This document shows positions 60,401 through 64,000 of a DNA stretch of 64,000 bases, in pieces (within the stretch, counting starts at the first letter, position 1; every line of letters begins with the position of its first letter). The DNA is taken from assembly GCF_949628215.1 (NCBI RefSeq), contig NC_134278.1, positions 44,783,191-44,847,190 on the forward strand. Direction: 5' to 3'. This DNA comes from Phalacrocorax aristotelis (taxonomy: Eukaryota > Chordata > Aves > Suliformes > Phalacrocoracidae). Position numbers and translations under genes: made by a program. Under the pieces are notes generated by a model. The model did not search any database, had not been told where the DNA came from, and worked only from the letters and a program-made list of their open reading frames with translations.

Positions 60401-62149
60401 CCTTTTCCTATCCATCCACTACATTTTTCCTTGGCTAGACAGTCATTAACGCTTCACTCCCTGACAGTTAAGCAAATTCCAGTGCTTATTCCCAGACCAC
60501 AATCTATGCAATTTAGATTAAATACGTATATATTAAATACAGGTCTCAGTTACAACTGTATTTCAGCTTTGTTGGCCTGTTGTTTGAGACATAACCTGCT
60601 TTCTGTGTTGCTCATTTTTACTCTGAAGACTGAATTACTGCATTTTCATGCCTCTCACCATCGAAGTCTTCATAACCTTAACTATCTTATTTTTACAGTC
60701 CTGTAGAGAAATGAAGGAGGAAAGAGAGTGGTGTTATCCATATAAAATAACTCAGGGTATGCAAACTAAAAAAACTTAGTTACCTAGTTTATCAGAGTAC
60801 TTAACATTGCTGTATATTAATTTCTGTCCCTTGAAAACAGAACTCCTATGGATTACATTTGCAGCTATGTTATCAGCATTTCTGCAAAAGATATTTAAGA
60901 AACAAGCTGGGACAGGATATGTGGGGGCACAATTAATGATGCCTCAGAAAAACTTGGTTTAAGTGCCTTATCAATGTTATTAAGGCATGCAGCAGGAGGA
61001 CACAATCCAAGTCTTCCAGGGAAGCTATCACCTGTTTTGATCATGATACCTTCTTTCCAATTGTGGAGTTGTTTATTACACAATTTCCAGGTGCTGCAGC
61101 AAATGAAATAAAAATTCTACTTACAAACATTGTTTCCTATCAAAGCAGATTCATCCTGAGCATTAAATTAAATTAATCTGGAGTTTCCTGGGAAAGAATA
61201 GTGGATGTTCATGAAGTACCACAGTGTTGTTACTGAAATGTATAGAGAGGCAGAATTACTTCTGGATTGGTGGATATAAATCTATTTTGAACATTTGTTA
61301 TGAAATCCTACTAGCATTCTATTAATTTATCAAGGTAACTGTGATATCTCAAGTAGAAATGTTCATCTATGGCAAATAACGACTACTCTGTCCTGAACAT
61401 AAACTTTGCAAAAGTATTAAATGCTAATAGGACTTCAAAAAAATATAGTAAGTGGTACACAGCGGAGCTGGATGGTTCAGTATGGATGTAATTTGGATGT
61501 AACTATTATAAAAAATTAGCTGCTATAGTTGTCTGATAGGCAGGGCTTTGACAATAAACATTAAGTACCTGAGGTTCTTTGACTCACTATGGCACCAACA
61601 AGCATGCTTTGACAGACAAAGTAAGTGTGTTTACTGGCTACCAAACTCCTATAAATGGAAATGGGTTTAACTGACATTTGGGACTCTATAGACCTGAGCC
61701 ACCTCTTCCAACATAAAAGCAGGGATTTAATAACCCAAATATCGGTGTCTAGTGCTATTTGAAATGCTCTACCACATTTAACCTAGCTTCTAGCTGTTAC
61801 TCCAGAAGGACTCAGATTTTCTCTAGTCTCATGTCTGTCAGCCCCAGGTCTCAGGTACCCTAGGTGTCTGAAATGTCACTGGCTATGTTTGAGCCACTGA
61901 GTCATAGTTCTGTATTCAAGATGTATATTTTTTAATCTAATTTGTACAGATTTTGGTCTGGGAGTCAGACTTTCCCAGAATACACTTCAAGGCTTAAATG
62001 ATTTGGAGCTCAAAGATCTCCTGAATTAGGGAGACTTTTTTTTTTTTAGAGATTTTTATTTTTAGTGTCCCTTAGTAAATTTTTTGTTTCCCCATGGATT
62101 TTTGATAAGTTTTTGAGTGAAATTTGGGATCCATGATTCTGTAGCCAGA
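57401..62149. other. Intergenic, no gene seen
   Basis: AT-rich, with a somewhat GC-richer pyrimidine-leaning block at 59,150-60,450. Frames there (for example 59,725-60,048 and 60,332-60,706) have no known motif. A 15-bp direct repeat (TTTGGTTTACTTAAA) occurs twice near 57,998 and 58,035. No mobile element recognised. Confidence 0.55.
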
Positions 62150-62928
62150 CGTATAATTTAATGACATGTTTGAAGGATTATCTTCCTTTTGTTTGTTTTG
62201 AATTGACTGTTAGCTATTTTCCTTTGTTTCCTACTGCTTCTATTGGAAGAGACAGTAAAAAATACTTTCCTGTTCACTTTCTTAATGCCACTTATAATAT
62301 ATGGACTTTGGTATGTCTCCACCTCTTTTCTAGGCTAAAGAATCCTGGTCATTCTTGGTACAGAAATTGCTTTGATTCATTCTTTGTCCTTTTCTGTACC
62401 TTTTCTAATTTTATTGTATTCTTTTTGAGAAAGAAGGACCACCAGAATTATCCACATGCTCAGACTGGAGCTGTGCTGTTAATTTATTCTGTGGTATTAT
62501 GTTTTTTGTATTCTTTTCATAGTAATTTACATTTTTCTCTTTGCTTTTTTTGACTATTATTAAGCATATTCCTGATATTTCCAGGGAGCGATCTGTTATA
62601 ACTCCAAGGTCTTACTATGGAGTTATAATACTTCAGAGTCTATCACTGTGTTTGTAAAGCCAGAATTATTATTCTTCTGGTCGGTCAATTTATATCTCTC
62701 TATGCTGAATTTTTGTCTGCCTCAATTGCCAGGTCACACAGTATCATGATATTTGAAACAACCATTACTTGTACTATCAAAGTGAACGAACTTTGTAATC
62801 TTTCAGCCTTCTTTCAGATCATTTATGAATCTGTTGAACAGCACAGGTCACAATATAGATCCCAGTGGGACTCTACAGTTTTCACAGTAGTTTCACTGTG
62901 AAATATATTCCTACACAGCTGTTTTTAC
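62150..62928 (-). mobile_element. Ancient CR1 LINE fragment (amniote-age)
   Basis: Read on plus, the blocks CACCAGAATTATCCACATGC, then ATAACTCCAAGGTCTTACTA, then CAGATCATTTATGAATCTGT, TGAACAGCACAGGTCACAAT and GATCCCAGTGGGACTCTACA keep the order of the reverse complement of an old amniote CR1. In that consensus the last part reads near CCAGATCATTTATGAATATG and …CCCTTGGGGGACACCAC. The fragment is highly diverged. It is cut off on the right by the LTR at about 62,929. The open frame at 62,161-62,553 is chance. Confidence 0.7.
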
Positions 62929-63642
62929 TGGGCTCTGCAATGGACCCACAGCTGGCCAAAGCTGAGTCCCTCGGACAAGCTGGTGGCACCTCTGTGATAA
63001 CATATTTAAGAAAGGGCAGAAAATACCAGGCAGAGAGAGGAGAAGGGGGCAAAAAGAGTGAGAGAAACATCACAGGCAGCGTCAAGGTCAAAAGAGGAGG
63101 AGGAGGAGATGCTGCTCCAGGTGCTGGAGCAGATATTCCCTGCAGCTTGTGGAGGATCCACACCAGAGGTGATTTTCCTGACAGGAACTGCAGCTCATGG
63201 AGAACCCACACTAGAGCAGAGAAAAAGTGTGAGAAAGAAGTAGTGATAGAGAGGAACTGCTGTGTACTGACTGCAACCCCCACCCTGCCCCTCCCTGTGG
63301 TGCTCAGCGGTGCAGAGAAGTCTGGAGGGCACGAATGAAGTTGAGCCTGAGAATGCAGGAAGGAAAGGTGGTTTTTTAATGTTTGTCTTTTTCTTTCCCA
63401 CTACCTGAATTAGTAATTACATTTTTTGTTTTAATGGACAATAAATTAAGTTAATTTTCCCCAAGTTGAGTCTGTTTTCCCTGCAACACTCATTAGTAAG
63501 CAATCTCACTGTCTTTATCTCAACCCACATGCTTTTTCATTCCTGGGTTATCTTCCTGTTTTCACCCCAGTTCTGTTGAGGAGGGAGAGTGAGTGACTGT
63601 CTGGATGGGATTTTGGCTGTTAGCCAAGGTTAACCTACCTCA
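62929..63642 (+). mobile_element. ERVL-like avian LTR (5' end incomplete or diverged)
   Basis: The order of blocks matches a common avian LTR. TATTTAAGAAAGGGCAGAAA (TATA-like, 63,002-63,010) is followed by a purine-rich part, GCTGGAGCAGATATTCCCTG, GAAGTTGAGCCTGAGAA, the polyadenylation signal AATAAA (63,440-63,445), AGTTAATTTTCCCCAAGTTG, and a 3' part ending GTTAACCTACCTCA. No internal retroviral genes follow within the window. The open frames at 62,865-63,401 are produced by the LTR and are not genes. Confidence 0.8.
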
Positions 63643-64000
63643 CTACCTTTCCTTTCTTATTATTATTCATTATTAATACATGCAGGTATTTTTCTGAAGA
63701 GAATTGCATGTCAATTAATTAATTTTTTTTCAAAAGGTGTTCCGATAAGCAACCTTGTTGCATGCAGGCTGGACCTTAAAAAAGAAGAAAACACCTCTCT
63801 GGTCTATATACACTTTTACTCCTCTAGAAAAAGTTAATAGATTTGTGAGGCACAAGTTTCTGTAAAAACAAGTTATTGTCTATTATTTCATAGTTACTAA
63901 TTTGTCCACTGGTTCTGTTTTTTTAGAATATTAACACTTTATTTAGTATGGACATTGTTCTTGCTTGTCTGCTTTTCTGCTGGGCTCCTATAGAATACCC
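63643..64000. other. Intergenic, nothing seen
   Basis: AT-rich sequence to the window edge, with no recognised element. Confidence 0.6.

Noticed and set aside
62865..63338. 157-codon plus-strand frame and overlapping frames
   Set aside because: They lie inside an ERV LTR, which does not encode a protein.
1..64000. CRISPR arrays, operons, tRNA or rRNA genes
   Set aside because: No regularly spaced repeats, no ribosome-binding-site-led gene clusters, and no tRNA- or rRNA-like segments were seen; the window is vertebrate intron and intergenic DNA.

Overview
The window is vertebrate nuclear DNA, almost certainly from a bird. CR1-type LINEs are the dominant repeat, from a near full-length copy to very old amniote-age remnants. 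There are two solo LTRs of avian ERVL-like type, repeat density is low, introns are short, and there is one GC-rich promoter island. The two LTR types suggest a neoavian bird rather than a galliform; this is an inference from remembered repeat families. There are no bacterial, plasmid, phage or CRISPR features.

Left part (1 to about 26.6 kb, minus strand): the 5' third of MMS22L, the partner of TONSL in homologous-recombination repair of stalled replication forks. Nine coding exons (numbered 2 to 10) can be placed with GT-AG boundaries and unbroken phase. They encode the first 381 codons. The gene runs off the left edge: the last exon seen ends at 6583, and the rest of the protein (human protein about 1,240 residues) lies outside. 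Exon 1 is non-coding and starts in the CpG island at about 26.3-27.3 kb, which carries a CCAAT box and an NRF1-like site. Introns hold a solo ERV LTR (4271-4859), an old CR1 remnant (about 7780-8200), a CR1 3' end (about 25016-25130), and one unexplained splice-flanked open segment (6922-7091).

Right part (27.3 to 64 kb): no convincing protein-coding exon. It reads as the start of the intergenic desert that lies between MMS22L and POU3F2 in human 6q16. It contains two AT-motif-rich stretches (about 28,950-29,930) that look like conserved regulatory DNA, several CR1 copies (about 31.0, 33.7, 48.2-51.8, 52.9 and 54.8 kb), very old CR1 remnants (40.8, 57.2 and 62.2 kb), a second LTR (about 62,929-63,642), simple repeats and a perfect 32-bp palindrome at 52,453-52,484. 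The reading frames here are short, chance or repeat-derived. The CR1 reverse transcriptase motifs seen are mutated, so these copies are dead.

I did not find a new biological system. The items most worth checking are the cryptic exon in MMS22L intron 9, the candidate enhancers at about 29 kb, and the palindrome.
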